Origin: Nemophila menziesii
Taxonomy: Eukaryota; Streptophyta; Magnoliopsida; Boraginales; Hydrophyllaceae
NCBI GenBank assembly: GCA_029959085.1
Contig: JARWIR010000023.1
Coordinates: forward strand, 5,159,860 to 5,223,859
Length of the DNA: 64,000 nt
Direction of reading: 5' to 3'
The position numbers were made by a program, and so were the translations under genes. Positions 20,492-31,490 of this stretch are shown here, in pieces (positions within the stretch are counted from its first letter, which is position 1; the number at the start of each line of letters is the position of its first letter). The notes under the pieces are model-generated. The model worked only from the letters and a program-made list of their open reading frames with translations, was not told the origin of the DNA and did no database searches.

Positions 20492-22256
20492 TGGTGGGTC
20501 CTAGGGTGTTATACAATAAAGTGCAAAAATAAAGGAACCACTTAACCACAAGTGTACGGTTGTCCCAAGTAATATATGATAATCAAGTTCGTTCTCAGGG
20601 ACGGTTTAGGTTCAACCCAAATATTAATCAAGTAGTAAGAATATTTGCTAAACAGAAAATAAAAGATAATAATTTTTTGTTTGGTTTTTTGTAAATTAAA
20701 AGATGCAAATAACATAAAAACTAAAGATTAAATTAACAGAAAGGAAATAAAGCAAATAAACGACTAACTTCAGATAAGAGAGATACTTGAGTCTCGTAAG
20801 AGAATCCACTTAATCAATCTAATCTACACTATGCTTAAGGGTAGAATTGGAATTATAATATTAGTCGGGATTCTAATATCTCCTAGCCCCCTGTCGGGTG
20901 GACCTAGAAGCTATCCTAAAGTATCATAAACACCTGTATGGTCGAATATGGCTCTTCGGATGATATGATTTTACCTCTTTGGCTATGTAACTAGTTAAGC
21001 CTGTCGGTCAATAACGGCTATTACCTAGATCTGTATTCAAACCCCCCTGTCGGATGATCACTTCGCCACTAAAGTGAATAGCCCAAATACTAAAAGCTAA
21101 TTCTAGTTGCGCGGAAAAGAATTAGTAATGAAAACAAAGTAATATCCAATATATAAAACTCAATCCTATTTAAATCTAAACAATCCCAAATTCAAAACAT
21201 AGATTCAATTAATTAAGGTTCATCCCTTTAATGCGATTCTCAAGTATAAAGAAATTTAGCTCATAAGAAAATTAAAGACTAACATAAAAGAAAAGGTATT
21301 CATGTTCAATTACAAGAAAGAAATAAATAACCTAAAGGGTTGAATGACTATTGTTGGAAGAACAGGATTCCTCCAGCTTCTAGATTCTTCTCTCCTTCGT
21401 GCTCTGACTTGAAACCCTTAAGCCTCTTGTTTAATTCTCTGAAGTGTGTGAAAGTAGGAGGTTAAGGGGTGTATTTATAGGTGTTGGAGGACCCTAGGTC
21501 GAATTTGCTTGGAGTGGAAGACAAGTTAAAGACTCTTAAATTCGTAGCCCTAAATTCTAGAAAAGGTAAGATCTTGCTGCTGATTTGATTTGGTCATATC
21601 TTTTTCAATACTTATCCGTTTGAGAAGTTCCAATATATGAAACTGCTTGTCTTGGAAAGAACTTTCTATTGGTGCAGACCATTCGTCAAGAATCCATGTC
21701 AATCTTTAGTTATGATTTAATCTTTAAAACGTGGCTGGAATTTCATATTCACAAGGCAGCTTTATCTTTTCCTTCTTTGAATAAATCTTTCCTAAATCTT
21801 CTTATTTCCATGTAAATCTTCTTTCCTTTCATCTTTATCTTGACTTGGTCTCTAAGTAATTACCATTTATCTTTTAAAGATTCACATTAAATAAATAATT
21901 AAACCGCATATACTTAAAAAGAATAAATCAAGAAATCAAGAAATCGAAATAGGAAAGTGCGCTCTAAAAATAGAAACTCGACTCAAAATCATTTCCTAAC
22001 ACTCTAAAATACACTAAGACTTTATTCTCACTTCTTCTCGTTGGATTGGTCTTTCATGAATTTCAAGAACCAATTAATTTTGCATTAAAAATAGTCAAAT
22101 TTACGCACAAAAGCTCAGATTCTGCAAATAGTTAATTTCCAAGGGGAGGAAGTGCAATATGATCAATTAAGCCTCAAAGTCTATCCAATAAGTCATTTAT
22201 TCACCTAACAGGATGTCTCCAAAGGGCTAATAATTAGAACAAATAGGGAGACATCA
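20492..22256 (-). repeat. Solo Gypsy LTR, TSD ACATG
   Basis: 1765 bp, bounded by 5-bp repeats ACATG (20487-20491 and 22257-22261). It starts TGGTGGGTCC and ends GGGAGACATCA, and is related along its length to the element B LTRs (52378-54177, 59997-61795). It contains the CTGTCGG-type repeats (about 20890, 21000, 21045) and the 46-nt terminal module (22211-22256). No internal region is present, as expected after recombination between two LTRs. Confidence 0.9.
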
Positions 22257-22627
22257 ACATGCAAACTAATTGAAAGAAGTAATAGAATGAAAAGTTTAAC
22301 ATCTACTCACTGCATTTTTCATATCGGTGAATGAAATTACACACTAATTCTAGATATATGAAAATGCTTGTTGTGGCTTTCCCCATCTTTACTCTTCCTC
22401 CTCATCTTGATTAACCGTTTATAAACTAGAAAAACTCAACAAAACATAGACTCTTAAAAACATACTGTAATTAACTAACATATATATAAAAATGGCTTTG
22501 GTAATAATTCTAGTATAAATATTCTTTTCTTTTTTGTTTTCTTTATCTATTCTTTTTTTCTGAACCATCCAGCCTCTTGATTATCATGATGGATGTCATC
22601 TATGGCCGTGAATTGATTCATGTTGCT

Positions 22628-22828
22628 TCAAGATTGAACTCCATTACCGTTACTAGTTAATGCTTGATTAGCTGGTGCATATGAATTGCCAAAGAACCAT
22701 TCAGTTGTTAAGTTTCCACTATTACCTTCTTTTTTTGAATTATCAGTTGCTACAGGATAATCATTTGGCCTTGAGATTTCCAAATTCTTGAACAAAATTG
22801 GTTGTGGTTTGATATGAAGATGAGGCAC
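22628..22828 (-). pseudogene. Unassigned coding-like fragment in Mutator-type element
   Basis: 66 residues ending GNSYAPANQALTSNGNGVQS, preceded upstream in a different frame by DLHMELQQQRFGMLFSAENR. The composition looks protein-like and the piece ends at a stop inside the element. It could be a captured host exon (C-terminus). I do not recognise the family. Confidence 0.3.
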
Positions 22829-23194
22829 AGATGAAGATGAAACTAAAACTCTATTTTCTTTCTATTTTCCGCACTAAATAGCATACCAAATCTCTGTTGT
22901 TGTAATTCCATGTGCAAGTCTTGGTTGATTGAATTTAATTTATTAAATGAGTAATTGCCTCATACTTAAGTTAATTAATGAGTCATTAAGTTAATGGGCC
23001 GATTAAATGATTGAGGCGCTCCTCAGAAGAGCGCCTTCAGGTTAGTTTTGCAATTTCTTTTTCAATTAAGTTTTATTTGCAATTATTTTTTAAAATAGGT
23101 TAGAAATAAAAAAATATCAATATGGAATTTCGAAGAGTAATATCAACCTCCCATATAAAGTGTATGGCCCTTCGATAGAATTAGCTTTCAATCT

Positions 23195-23803
23195 TCATCC
23201 TTGTTGGGACTCACTCCTAAGGCTGATCCTTCTGAAATTCATCCCATTCACTCCTCTTTCCTTAACAAACCTTTTCATAACGTTCATATCCGGTACTTTC
23301 TTCCTGGCTATATAACCCATTAGCAAGAATTCAAAGGCTTTTTCTAATGTTAACACAACCTCTTCAAGTAATTGTAGAAAATCTCCCCTGAGTTGTTCAA
23401 AGTATTTTAGCTTCATACCCATCGAAGCTTTTCCATTGTTGATTAGTACATATTTGTAATCCAATATCTTCTCCCCCATTTTTGGAACCTCCTCCGTCTG
23501 GGATAATCTTATCAATTAGGCGACCAATTACCCTGCCATGTTCATGGGGGTGTTCGTTGATCCTTTCATGCCCTATATTGACCATATTATTCGACTTATA
23601 AGGTTGTTCAGTTTCAATTTCTAATGGTTTACTAGTAGTTGAAGAAAGGATACTATTTTATAAATCATCTCTCATAAGACTTTTACCAATCACATTTTAT
23701 GCATTTAGAAGATTCCAAGCTCTAGACAAGAAATATATTATATCAAAATCTAATTTATCAAATCTTTTTGTAATAATACCTAAATAAGCTTCACTACTCA
23801 TAT
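23195..23803 (-). pseudogene. Unassigned broken coding region
   Basis: The minus strand reads a protein-like sequence starting ATGAATATGAGTAGTGAAGC at about 23803 (MNMSSEAYLGIITKRFDKLD). In-frame stops and one frame change occur near 23480, where the 62-residue frame ending YEAKIL overlaps the 106-residue frame 23195-23515 (LDYKYVLINNGKASMGMKLK, LMGYIARKKVPDMNVMKRF). No domain is recognised. It abuts the end of the Copia LTR at 23829, so it may be the target into which that element inserted, or a captured fragment. Confidence 0.35.
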
Positions 23804-23828
23804 TCATCGCCTCCTTACCCCTCCTAGT

Positions 23829-24141
23829 GTAAAATAAGAGAATTAGAGAAGCCGTGAAAGGAGCTTCAAGCAAAACTGAGAAGAAAGAAGAAAAACTAAA
23901 CGAGAGAGAAAGACTTAGTTTTCTATTGTTGAATTAATTGTTTACATTTGTTAAAGCTATGTATATATACAAGATGAAACTATCGCATCTATTCTAACTA
24001 AATGACAGCTGCAACAGCTGTAACAAACTAATAAACTTAACAAATTAATATCAACTTTGCATTTTGGTCCCTGCACTTCTTTTCTTCATTTATTTTGCTC
24101 AAGTGCTTCTTGTCAACTTCAGCAGCTATATTCCAAGATCC
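23829..24141 (-). repeat. Copia 3' LTR
   Basis: On the element's strand it begins about TCTTGGAATATAGCTGCTGA, directly after the PPT, and ends about TTATTTTACA at 23829. A second copy begins identically at 31490 and runs down to 31374, then continues at 26773-26691. This supports the start point. The inner coding frame runs about 100 nt into the LTR before its stop. Confidence 0.65.
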
Positions 24142-25254
24142 CCGCACAAGTGGAACATGGATATTTATAATGTTCAACTTGGAAAGATTATTGTGAAATG
24201 GTAGAGAACCAAGAGGTTTTGTGAACATATCTGCAAGTTGCAGATTGGAAGGTATATAAAAGAGTTTGATGACACCGGATTGTAATTTTTCACGAGTAAT
24301 CTTGCAATCAATGTCAACGTGTTTAGTTCTTTCATGTTGAACAGGATTCGTTGACATCGCAATTGCAGATTTACTATCCGAGTATATAAAAACTGGAGAT
24401 GAATGAATAATTCCATAATCTCGCAAAGCATAGACCAGCCATTGTAATTCACATGTTGTAGCAGCTAAAGCACGATATTCAGCTTCTGCTGAAGACTTGC
24501 TAACGGTGGATTGCTTCTTACCTTTCCAAGAAACAAGAGAATCACCAAGAAAAATACAAAAACCCGTTATACTTCTTCTTGAATCAAGACAGCCGGCCCA
24601 ATCACTATCACAAAACGCTTTGAGTTTGATTTCAGATGAGGATGAGTGAAATATACCTTGACCAGGAGTAGTTTTTATATATCTAAGCACCCTCTGAGCT
24701 GCATTCCAATGATCAATGGTTGGTTTGGAAAGAAATTGACTTAGAGAATTAACAGAGTAAGCCAGATCAGGTCGTGTGATAGTCAAATATAGAAGTCTCC
24801 CTATTAATCGCCGGTATGAGGATGGATTATTCATTAAACAAGAATCATCCATACGCAATTTGAGAGTTGATTCCATAGGGAAAGCAACCGGTTTACATTC
24901 AGTCAAGCCACATTCATCAAGAATATCCAAAGCATATTTTCGTTGGGATAAAGAAATTCCTTTGGAATTACGAGCTACTTCAATGCCTAAGAAATATTTA
25001 AGTACTCCTAAATCCTTAATTGTAAATTCTTTGTGAAGAAAGCGCTTAAGCTGATCAATTTCTTCAATTGAATTACTTGCAACTATAATATCATCTACGT
25101 ATACAAGTAGTGCGATGAAAGAAGATGAATCATTCTTGATGAACAAACTATAATCACTATCAGAGTGTTTAAAACCATATGAAGTAAGAGCATGAGAGAG
25201 TTTGGCAAACCATTGCCTTGATGCTTGCTTTAGACCATATAAGCTCTTCTTCAA
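24037..25254 (-). pseudogene. Copia pol: reverse transcriptase C-terminal part and RNase H
   Basis: 405 residues opening with KKSLYGLKQASRQWF, followed by LLVYVDDIIVAS (the catalytic YVDD of Copia reverse transcriptase), then RRLIGRLLYLTITRPDLAYSV. The RNase H part carries AFCDSDWAGCLDSRRSITGF, SSAEAEYRALA and FIYSDSKSAIA, which hold the acidic catalytic residues. The end (IPSNLQLADMFTKPL, then WNIAAEVDKKHLSK) runs into the LTR. It is separated from 25273-25701 only by an in-frame TAA at 25273-25275. Confidence 0.9.
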
Positions 25255-25272
25255 TTTGCATACAGAGTTAGG

Positions 25273-25701
25273 TTAAGCTGAAAGACCTTGAGGCACATTC
25301 ATGTATACATCCTCATGCAATTCTCCATGTAAAAACGCATTGTTGACATCTAATTGATGTAAATGCCAGTTGTTTATTGAAGCAAGAGCTATGATAAGTC
25401 TTATGGACACAGTTTTTGCAACCGGTGAAAAGGTGTCGAAAAAGTCTAGTCCCTCTTGTTGATTATAGCCCTTAGCTACAAGACGAGCTTTATGCCTCTC
25501 CAAAGTTCCATCAGCTCTATACTTTAACTTGAACACCCATTTACAACCTATAGGAGACCCATTAGAAGGCATAGGAACAATATCCCAAGTGTGATTGTCT
25601 TGTAGGGCAGTTAACTCATGATGAATAGCAGCCATCCATTCAGGTGATGTAGATGCTTGATTATAGGTTTTTAGGTTCAATTTGACTAGAAATAGAGGCA
25701 A
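25273..25701 (-). pseudogene. Copia pol: reverse transcriptase N-terminal part
   Basis: 142 residues with the Copia RT entry motifs [60 protein letters not shown] and [19 protein letters not shown]. It is in the same frame as 24037-25254, split by a single stop codon. Relative to the upstream integrase frame there is a one-base shift in an A-run at about 25672. Confidence 0.9.
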
Positions 25702-26335
25702 TGAAAGAGGTGCATGGTTGAGATAATCTATTGGTGCTAAGAAAGTCTGTGATAGGATATAAAGGTTGTGTAGAAGTTGTGGATAGATGTAATGAAGATG
25801 TGGAAGGACAAATATAGTCTTTAAGATAGCTTGGAGGTTGTCTGGTTCTAGTAGTTTTGGAAGGTTGATTGGTTGATTGTGGAGGATTATCTAGTTGTTG
25901 AGAGGGAATATCATTTTGTGAGGAATTTGGATTTGGTTGAGGTAAAACAAAAGATGAGAGAGGTGTTATATAATCTGAAAAATTAGTGGTAGATGGTGGA
26001 AATAAGATAGTGTGAAGTTGTGTAGATGGTGTAAATTTTGAAAATGGAAAAATAGTTTCATGAAAAACTACATTCCTTGAGATTAAGGTGGTGTTAGTTT
26101 CTATGTTGAGGAGTTTGTATCCTTTTGTTCCAACAGGATAACTCAAGAATATACATTTGATAGCTCGAGAATCAAATTTTGATCTATGATTTTGTAGGGT
26201 AGAAGCAAAGCAAAGAGAGCCAAATACTCTAAGATGGCTGAGGTTGGGTGGTTTTTGATAAAGAATTTGATATGGTGAAAGGTTGTTTAATAGAGGTGTT
26301 GGTAATCTATTGATTAAGTGAGCTGTTGTTAAAAT
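25661..26335 (-). pseudogene. Copia pol: integrase C-terminal part and linker
   Basis: Reads RLPTPLLNNLSPYQILYQK, RVFGSLCFASTL and SRAIKCIFLSYPVGTKGYK, the conserved tail of Copia integrases. A Pro/Ser/Thr-rich linker (to SSQIEPKNL) leads to the reverse transcriptase. A clean open frame runs from 26146, and the same frame is readable upstream to about 26335. The integrase catalytic core is missing, which defines the truncation at 26341. Confidence 0.8.
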
Positions 26336-26389
26336 AAGAGTCTTGGTCCTTCTTTGTTTCTTTCTCTTCGTGACAAGCTTCCTATACTA

Positions 26390-26630
26390 CGTATACTTAG
26401 CTTGAGGGGGGATGATAAGATGAAGTCTACAACAAGAATAGAGACTGCATCTTAGAGGATAAAAACCATACAAACTTGTGCAACAAGTTGATAACAGAAT
26501 TAGTTATAAAATGTATGTAAAGTGTGTGTATAGAATACACGCATTTCATGTTATTTGTAATCTATATATACTAAATTACATTCATGTAATCATACACAGA
26601 AATATATACAATTCTATCTTCTACTCTACT
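26390..26630 (+). repeat. Copia-like PPT and LTR fragment, plus strand
   Basis: GCTTGAGGGGGGATGATAAG at 26400 looks like the polypurine tract that precedes a Copia 3' LTR. The next 215 bp (to TCTTCTACTCTACTA, about 26630) is AT-rich and LTR-like. It lies opposite in strand to the Copia element on its left, and an inverted Copia-LTR piece follows. No partner LTR was found. Confidence 0.4.
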
Positions 26631-26690
26631 ACTTGAGCAAAATAAATGAAGAAAAGAAGTGCAGGGACTAAAATGCAAAGTTGATATTAA
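26631..26690 (+). repeat. Inverted 60-bp piece of the Copia LTR start
   Basis: Exactly or nearly the reverse complement of 31391-31452 (CTTGAGCAAAATAAATGAAG...). At about 26690 the sequence switches to the normal LTR orientation at a short shared AATTAAT. The LINE-containing LTR 26691-31490 therefore begins with an inverted copy of its own first part. Confidence 0.7.
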
Positions 26691-26838
26691 TTGTTTACAT
26701 TTGTTAAAGCTATGTATATATACAAGATGAAACTATCGCATCTATTCTAACTAAATGACAGCTGCAACAGCTGTATTTTATTCCAATTGATTTTTTTTAG
26801 TCGAAATAAAACCATTTATACCATCACAAAATATTACA

Positions 26839-27642
26839 TTAGCCGATTCCTGTTTTATCAAAGTCCAAGTCTAACAATTTAGCTAATTGGGGAGGAGGGA
26901 AAGAGCTCCAAATGCCAAACAAGTTCCCTATCAAAGCTTGTTTGGCAACCCAATCCGCTATCCTATTTCTAGACCTCTTTACAAAAGAGATATTAAGTAT
27001 AAGCGTTTCTTTACAAAAGTTAATACACTTAACTAAGTTTCTAGTTTTGCTGCCTATTCTACACTTGTTAGACACTTGACTAATTACATTCAAATTGTCT
27101 GACTCTATAAAGACTTTTCCAGTAGGGTATTTAGCCGCTATCGAACAAGCCACAAGAATACTCCTCCCTTCAGCATCCTCTATAGACCAAGTGTTAATCT
27201 TCTTAGAAAATCCTTCAATTAATGTACCTGTAGAATTGCGTACAACACAAGAAATAGCTGCAACATTAGTACCTTGCTTCATTGAAGCATCACAATTTAT
27301 CTTAAAGCAATCAATCTCAGGTGGAATCCAATTATTTTCATTTTCCTTTTCTATTTCTAGAGTAGGATTATTATTGTGTTGAAAACAAGCCTCAGGATCA
27401 AAGGCATTTGCCTTAGTATACTCATCATAGGTTGTTAAAGCTCTTATCAAAATTACAGAAGGGTTAGGCATTATGCCTTTAAAAATAAACTCATTTCTTC
27501 CCTTCCATATAAACCATAGAATGTAAAAAACCATTTCTCCCATATCAGGCATAATATCTCTTCTATCATAAGAGCATTCCCTAACAAAAGTCAACCATTT
27601 ATTGAAATTAAAACAAGGTTCACGAGTAGAGATAAAGTTCAA
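26839..27642 (-). pseudogene. LINE ORF2: C-terminal RNase H
   Basis: 267 residues. The RNase H (plant RVT_3 type) shows INCDASMKQGTNVAAISCVV, KVFIESDNLNVISQVS and SFVKRSRNRIADWVAKQA, i.e. the three acidic sites. It follows the zf-RVT piece after a one-base slip. It would remove RNA from the hybrid during reverse transcription. The terminal stretch FFPPPQLAKLLDLD is common in this family. Confidence 0.9.
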
Positions 27643-27650
27643 AGGACTAG

Positions 27651-29252
27651 CTAACCAAAGAGCTCTCGCCCATGAACATTCAAAAAACAGATGCTCAATA
27701 TTCTCTTCAAATAACCCACAGATATCACATAGAGGAGAAGAAATAGATTTTTTTTAAACCTGTTGCTATTTGTAGCCAAAGCATTCTCTGTACATTTCCA
27801 AAGGAAATTCTTAATTTTTGGCATTACATTTAGTTGCCAAATAAACCTCCAGTCCACAGTAAGTAAGCAAAAAGAGGCACTACCTTTATTTTTTACTTTA
27901 CAAGCATTATTATTTACTTGAGCCCTCCATAGTTTATTGTAGGTTTCCTTCACTGTAACATCACCAGAATTGGAAAACTTCCAAAATGGTGTATCACTAC
28001 AGTCACAAGAAGGAATCTCTACCTTAACTATGGTTGCTACAATTTCATTTGTGAATAGTTCATTTAGTTTTATCAAGTTCCAGGATCTAGACTCTTGATT
28101 TATCAGTTCAGAAACTAGTTCATCATTACTTGAATCTGGTTTAGTTAAAGTATTTACATTTGGAATCCAGATATTGTTCCAAATGTTAATGCTCTTTCCA
28201 TCACCTAGGCTCCAATAAATATCTTTTTCAAAGCACTTTTTACCTTCCATAAGACTTTTAAAACCCCAAGAGCAATTAGAGGGTAATGTTGCTTTTAAAA
28301 AATCTGTCTCAGGGAAGTACTTCCCTTTAAAAACCTTATACACCAAAGAGTTATCATTGTTAAAGAATTTCCAAGCATTTGAGGCTAGAAGAGCCAAGTT
28401 TTGTGTATGAAAATCCTTAAAACCGAGCCCACCATCATCCTTAGATGTCATAAGAGTTTCCCATTTGACCCAATGACTTCTCTTTTCTCCTTGATTGTTC
28501 CAATAAAAATTGGAAACAAGAGAAGAAATTTTAGAAGTTAGAGTCTTTGGAATTAAAAATACAGACATGATAAAATTAGGGATAGCCCCTATAATAGATT
28601 TTATTAACACTTCTTTCCCAATTTTTGAAAGCATCTTGGTTTCCCAACTCTCCATTTTGCTCAAAATGACCTCAATTAACCACTCAAAGGTTTTTACTTT
28701 AGATAGACCCCATGAAGAAGGAATACCTAAGTATTTTCCCAAATCTTGTAGCTTATTCATTCTTAATAAAGATAAACTCTTACTGCACAACTCAGTAGGA
28801 GTGTTTTTGCTAAAGAGGACCCCACTTTTGTTCAAATTTATCTTTTGACCTGAGGCATAACAGTACCAGTTAAGAGCAGTAATAAAAATTTCAATATTAT
28901 ATTCATCAGCCTCCAAGAAAAACAAACTATCATCTGCAAAGAGCAGATGGGTAATCATTGGAGATTTTTTAGCCAACTTTATCCCTCTCAAAAGACCAAT
29001 ATCAACATAATAATCAAGCAATGAAGACAGAGATTGTGTAACAAGACAGTATAGATAGGGGGACAAGGGATCCCCTTGCCTCAACCCTTTGTTAGGTGGG
29101 TCAATTTCATGAAGCATACCATTAATTTTCACTTTATAAGTCACTGAAGTAACAAAAATTTTGATCCAGTTCACCCAAATAGAATGAAAGCCCATTTGAG
29201 TAAGTAGGTCAAGAAGAAAATCCCACTCCACATTCTCATAGGCCTTACTCAT
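27651..29252 (-). pseudogene. LINE ORF2: reverse transcriptase core, thumb and zf-RVT start
   Basis: 533 residues: MSKAYENVEWDFL, GLRQGDPLSPYLY, then LLFADDSLFF with the catalytic DD pair. The RT C-terminal region follows (YLGIPSSWG, FYWNNQGEKRSHWVKW, GGLGFKDFHTQNLALLASNAWKF), and then the start of zf-RVT (WRFIWQLNVMPKIKNFLWK). The frame slips in an A-run near 27757. The correct zf-RVT continuation (LCDICGLFEENIEHLFFECS) lies in the next frame. Confidence 0.92.
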
Positions 29253-29280
29253 GTCTGCCTTGATAGCAAGTGAAAAGTCC

Positions 29281-31005
29281 TTAGTTTTTTTTTGTTGTTT
29301 TCAAATAATTACTTACTTCCTGAGCTAATAAAATATTTTCAAATATTGACCTTCCAGGAATAAAAGCAGTTTGATTTTCTGTTATTAATGATCCAATCCA
29401 TTTCTGCAATCTACAAGATAGGATTCTAGATACAATTTTATATAAGAAATTAGCACAGCTAATTGGCCTATATGAGGTAACAAAGTCTGGATTCTTGTTC
29501 TTTGGTATAAGAGCAATTATAGTATCATTAATACCTACCAATGAAGCATTATTATTCATAAAGTCCTTAATCAGAGCAAGAAGATCATCTTTTATAGTAT
29601 CCCAAAATTTCTTATAAAAGAAACCTCCATAGCCATCTGGACCTGGGGATTTATCACTCCCCAAGGACCAAACAGCCTCTTTTACTTCTTCCAATGTAAT
29701 TTCTTTAGTAAGATCAGAGTTAATCTCATCATTTACTTTTTTTTTAACTTTCACCAGAATTGGTTCATAATGCCTATTTCCAACTGATTTGAAGACATTA
29801 TTATAATATCTCTTTATCTCAGTGATTATCTCCTCTTTTCCATTCACCCAATCGCCATTTTCAAGTTTAATAGAAGAAATACGATTGATGTTTCTCTTAT
29901 TTTTAGTAATTGCATGATAATATTTCGTATTTTTTTCCCCAAGTTTAAGCCAGCTATTTCTTGACCTTAAAGCCCAATACATTTCCTCTTTTTTCAAATA
30001 GCTTTCCAAATTATTACTAATTCTTTCCATTTTTTCTTTATTCACTTCCGAGAATGGTAAGTTAAAAAGCTCTTCCAATTGGGCTAGAGAAGAATGAATA
30101 AGATGCTTATTATTAAGCACTCTTCTTCTAGCCCATTTTGAAATGTATTTATTGACATATGAGAGTTTACTGCGAAACTTTTTAACCCCAGATTCAGAGT
30201 CAAAAAGTAATACAATCCATTTTTCATAGATAATTTTACAAAAGGCTTCATCCGTAATCCAACTTTTTTCAATCATTTTCCTATTGTTGCTCTTATCAAA
30301 AGAAATCCCAAGTTTCAAGATTATTGGAGAGTGATCAGAACCCACAGGGGGTAAGGTAGAGCACCATGAGTTAGAGAAAGAATCAAGCCAATTCTCATTG
30401 ACTAATATTCTATCCAACTTTTGCTTGATTAGCAGGTTGCCATTTCTCTTGTTAGACCAAGAGAAATTACAGCCTTTGCTAACAAGCTCAATAAGGTTAC
30501 TTTTACTTATAGCACAGTTAAAAAGATCCATGTTGTGTCTATGAGTATTATTGATTTCCCCCCCCCCCATCTTTTCAGATGGGAATCTTATTAGATTAAA
30601 GTCTCCCAGAATACATCTACACAGGTTGGTACAGGGGAGATTATTAAGCCTTTCAACAAATTTTGCTTTATCAGCCTCAGCAGGAGGTCCATATACACAG
30701 ACAATTTCACAAATCCCTATGTCTGAAGAGTCATAGGAACAGTGAATAATATTCTTATCCAAACTGATAAGTTTAAATTTATCTTGCTGCTTAACAAATA
30801 TTACAGTGCCTCCTGATAAACCATCAGGATCAACATGAGTAACCAGCTTCATTTTTAATTTATCACAAAGCTTAAAAACTGTATCAAATTTGTTTTTAGT
30901 CTCAGAAAGAAAAATTACCTCAAAATGGTGAGCCTTGGCCATCTCCACCAGGCTCAATTCTGTCAAGGGAGTCCCTACCCCTTGACAGTTCCACGCAAGA
31001 ATCAT
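29281..31005 (-). pseudogene. LINE ORF2: endonuclease and reverse transcriptase start
   Basis: 574 residues beginning MILAWNCQGVG, the classic start of an apurinic-type endonuclease. EVIFLSETKN, ILGDFNLIRF, KLDRILVNENW and SDHSPIIL follow, carrying the endonuclease catalytic residues. The RT domain starts with SLGSDKSPGPDGYGGFFYKK, IALIPKN, YRPISCANFLYKIVSRIL and ENQTAFIPGRSI. The frame ends early in an A9-like run at about 29285 and continues one frame over, so a slip in the A-run has broken it. Confidence 0.92.
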
Positions 31006-31187
31006 GATTTGTTTTGGGGTTGAAGGTCAACCCCGCAAACCATAGCAATTGGACTTCCTTCTGTTTCATTACCATCAGTAGCTACCACTTGAATTGCCTC
31101 TACCATCTCATCATCCACCCTTGAGTCAAAGGTGCTGAGAGTTGCAGAGGCTTGAAAAAATTCTTCATCCTCCAAAGGTAATCCCAA
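31002..31187 (-). pseudogene. LINE ORF1, C-terminal end
   Basis: 61 residues (MGLPLEDEEFFQASATLS... ending DLQPQNKS). The stop overlaps the ORF2 start (ORF2 ATG at 31005; TGA and ATG share bases), the arrangement expected for a plant L1 ORF1-ORF2 junction. DNA up to 31373 is coding-like but broken. The DUF4283 and zinc-knuckle parts are missing because of 5' truncation. Confidence 0.6.
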
Positions 31188-31490
31188 ATCTTCCCTAACT
31201 TTCTGAGTTCTGAATTTCTGCCTTTCTGCCTTTCAAGAGATCCAAACACAATAGAAGCATTCGAATTAGTAGTAATAGAAGAATCAATAGTAACTTTATT
31301 AAATTCGTCTTTAGGACTGTATTGTGGACCACACAGCTTATCAATTTCTTCCCCATCAAGTGGTCTAATAACAAACTAACAAACTTAACAAATTAATATC
31401 AACTTTGCATTTTAGTCCCTGCACTTCTTTTCTTCATTTATTTTGCTCAAGTTCTTCTTGTCAACCTCAGCAGCTATATTCCAAGACCTA

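Larger units (their letters stand above)
20142..23118. mobile_element. Mutator-type element with long TIRs, hosting a solo LTR
   Basis: Flanked by identical 9-bp repeats AATATGGAA (20133-20141 and 23119-23127). Ends: left GAGTTTTTTTATTTCTAG, right (reversed) GATATTTTTTTATTTCTAA. Similarity between the arms extends inward for about 200 bp (20142-20350 against 22920-23118 reversed), including a GC-rich stem of GGCGCTC..GAGCGCC type. Without the solo LTR and one TSD copy the element is about 1.2 kb. No transposase is encoded. The interior holds a minus-strand coding-like piece (22628-22828), so it may have captured a gene fragment. Confidence 0.75.
23829..26341 (-). mobile_element. Decayed Copia element (Retrofit/Ale-like), 5'-truncated
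   Basis: Minus-strand 3' part of a Copia element: integrase C-terminal region (about 26335-25690), reverse transcriptase and RNase H (25700-24130), a PPT-like GTGCGGGGATC at about 24140, and an LTR of about 310 bp (23829-24141). The coding order PR-IN-RT-RH is that of Copia. The 5' half (gag, protease, integrase core and 5' LTR) is missing beyond 26341. Confidence 0.8.
26774..31373 (-). mobile_element. L1-type LINE, 5'-truncated, inserted in Copia LTR
   Basis: The minus-strand element includes the end of ORF1 (31187-31002), a complete but twice-frameshifted ORF2 (endonuclease, reverse transcriptase, zf-RVT, RNase H; 31005-26839) and a short T-rich 3' end at 26774-26800. The 5' end is cut at 31373. 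Only a 2-3 bp repeat (TA/TAA) could be a target duplication. The RNase H tail is characteristic of plant L1 LINEs. Confidence 0.85.
26691..31490 (-). repeat. Second Copia LTR copy, split by a LINE
   Basis: 26691-26773 equals 23951-24020 of the first LTR, and 31374-31490 equals 24024-24141. The split is at CAGCTG|TAACAAAC, where LINE 26774-31373 was inserted. Sequence beyond 31490 (GATGATGCTAGG on the element's strand) differs from the pol/PPT sequence of the first copy, so this copy was a solo or 5' LTR with host flank. Confidence 0.7.
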
